Part shown: one piece after another, positions 5,883-6,051 of the stretch
How positions within the stretch are numbered: position 1 is the first letter of the stretch
How the letters are laid out: each line of letters begins with the position of its first letter
DNA from: Thermoplasmata archaeon
GTDB lineage: Archaea > Thermoplasmatota > SW-10-69-26
NCBI GenBank assembly: GCA_003561665.1
Contig: PWVY01000048.1
Span: forward strand, 1 to 6,051
Direction of reading: 5' to 3'
Length of the DNA: 6,051 nucleotides
The notes under the pieces: generated by a model
The model's database searches: none
What the model saw: only the letters and a program-made list of their open reading frames with translations
Told to the model about the DNA's origin: nothing
Position numbers and translations under genes: made by a program

Positions 5883-6051
5883 TTAGGCTCGTTTACGGAA
5901 GAGCGCCGGAGGCTCTGGCTGGGTCTCCTGGGGTTCGTGCTCGAGGGGTCCTTGGTCGGCTTCGCTGCTAAGGTAGATGGCGCTGTTAATCAACCCCAGG
6001 TGGCTGTATGCTTCGGGGAAGTTCCCGAGGGCTTCGCCCGTGACGGGGTCC
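5883..6051 (-). CDS. Glycoside hydrolase family 15 protein, C-terminal fragment
   Basis: Only the last 55 residues and the TAA stop (5885-5883) are in the window; the gene continues beyond 6051. The visible start, DPVTGEALGNFPEAYSHLGL followed by INSAIYLS, closely matches the conserved C-terminal block of bacterial and archaeal GH15 enzymes (glucoamylases and trehalases), usually of the form TGxxLGNFPQAFSHxxLINAA. This block belongs to the (alpha/alpha)6 catalytic barrel. The residues expected just before it, with the catalytic base Glu, are cut off. A polar Pro- and Glu-rich tail of about 25 residues ends in FRKRA. The enzyme would hydrolyse alpha-glucosidic bonds of trehalose, maltodextrin or a similar substrate, but the fragment cannot say which. 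It converges on asnS with a 9-bp gap. Confidence 0.85.
   Translation of the reverse strand, partial: DPVTGEALGNFPEAYSHLGLINSAIYLSSEADQGPLEHEPQETQPEPPALFRKRA

Overview
The window looks archaeal, most likely from a GC-rich euryarchaeote. Three lines of evidence support this: a clustered mevalonate kinase, isopentenyl phosphate kinase and type 2 IPP isomerase (isopentenyl phosphate kinase marks the archaeal form of the mevalonate pathway); an asparaginyl-tRNA synthetase of the archaeal type; and starts that look partly Shine-Dalgarno-led and partly leaderless with a TATA-like box about 27 nt upstream. Several proteins are fairly acidic. A Thermoplasmatota or Poseidoniia-like lineage, or a relative of the haloarchaea, would fit, but the sequence alone does not settle this.

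Layout. Positions 1-38 are probably the last codons of an upstream gene that overlaps the next gene by ATGA. Positions 35-1033 (+) encode an extended short-chain dehydrogenase of the nucleotide-sugar epimerase type. A tightly packed leftward operon follows, read from 3939 down to 1037: mvk, then 12 nt, then ipk, then a 4-nt ATGA overlap, then fni. The epimerase and fni converge with only 3 bp between their stop codons. From the divergent spacer at 3940-4057, a rightward pair begins. Its first gene is an unrecognised two-helix membrane protein with a decapeptide-repeat coiled-coil-like tail (4058-4603). The second is asnS (4572-5873), which overlaps the first by 32 nt in another frame. asnS converges, with a 9-bp gap, on the 3' end of a GH15 glycosidase that leaves the window at 6051.

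How the genes work together. The leftward operon supplies three isoprenoid steps: mevalonate to mevalonate 5-phosphate, isopentenyl phosphate to IPP, and IPP to DMAPP. These feed archaeal membrane lipid synthesis. The step(s) linking mevalonate 5-phosphate to isopentenyl phosphate are not encoded here. AsnRS is translation housekeeping. The epimerase and the GH15 enzyme belong to sugar metabolism but show no direct link to each other. I see no mobile element, CRISPR array, rRNA or tRNA. Most of the window is ordinary archaeal core genome; the least explained item is the repeat-bearing membrane protein upstream of asnS.
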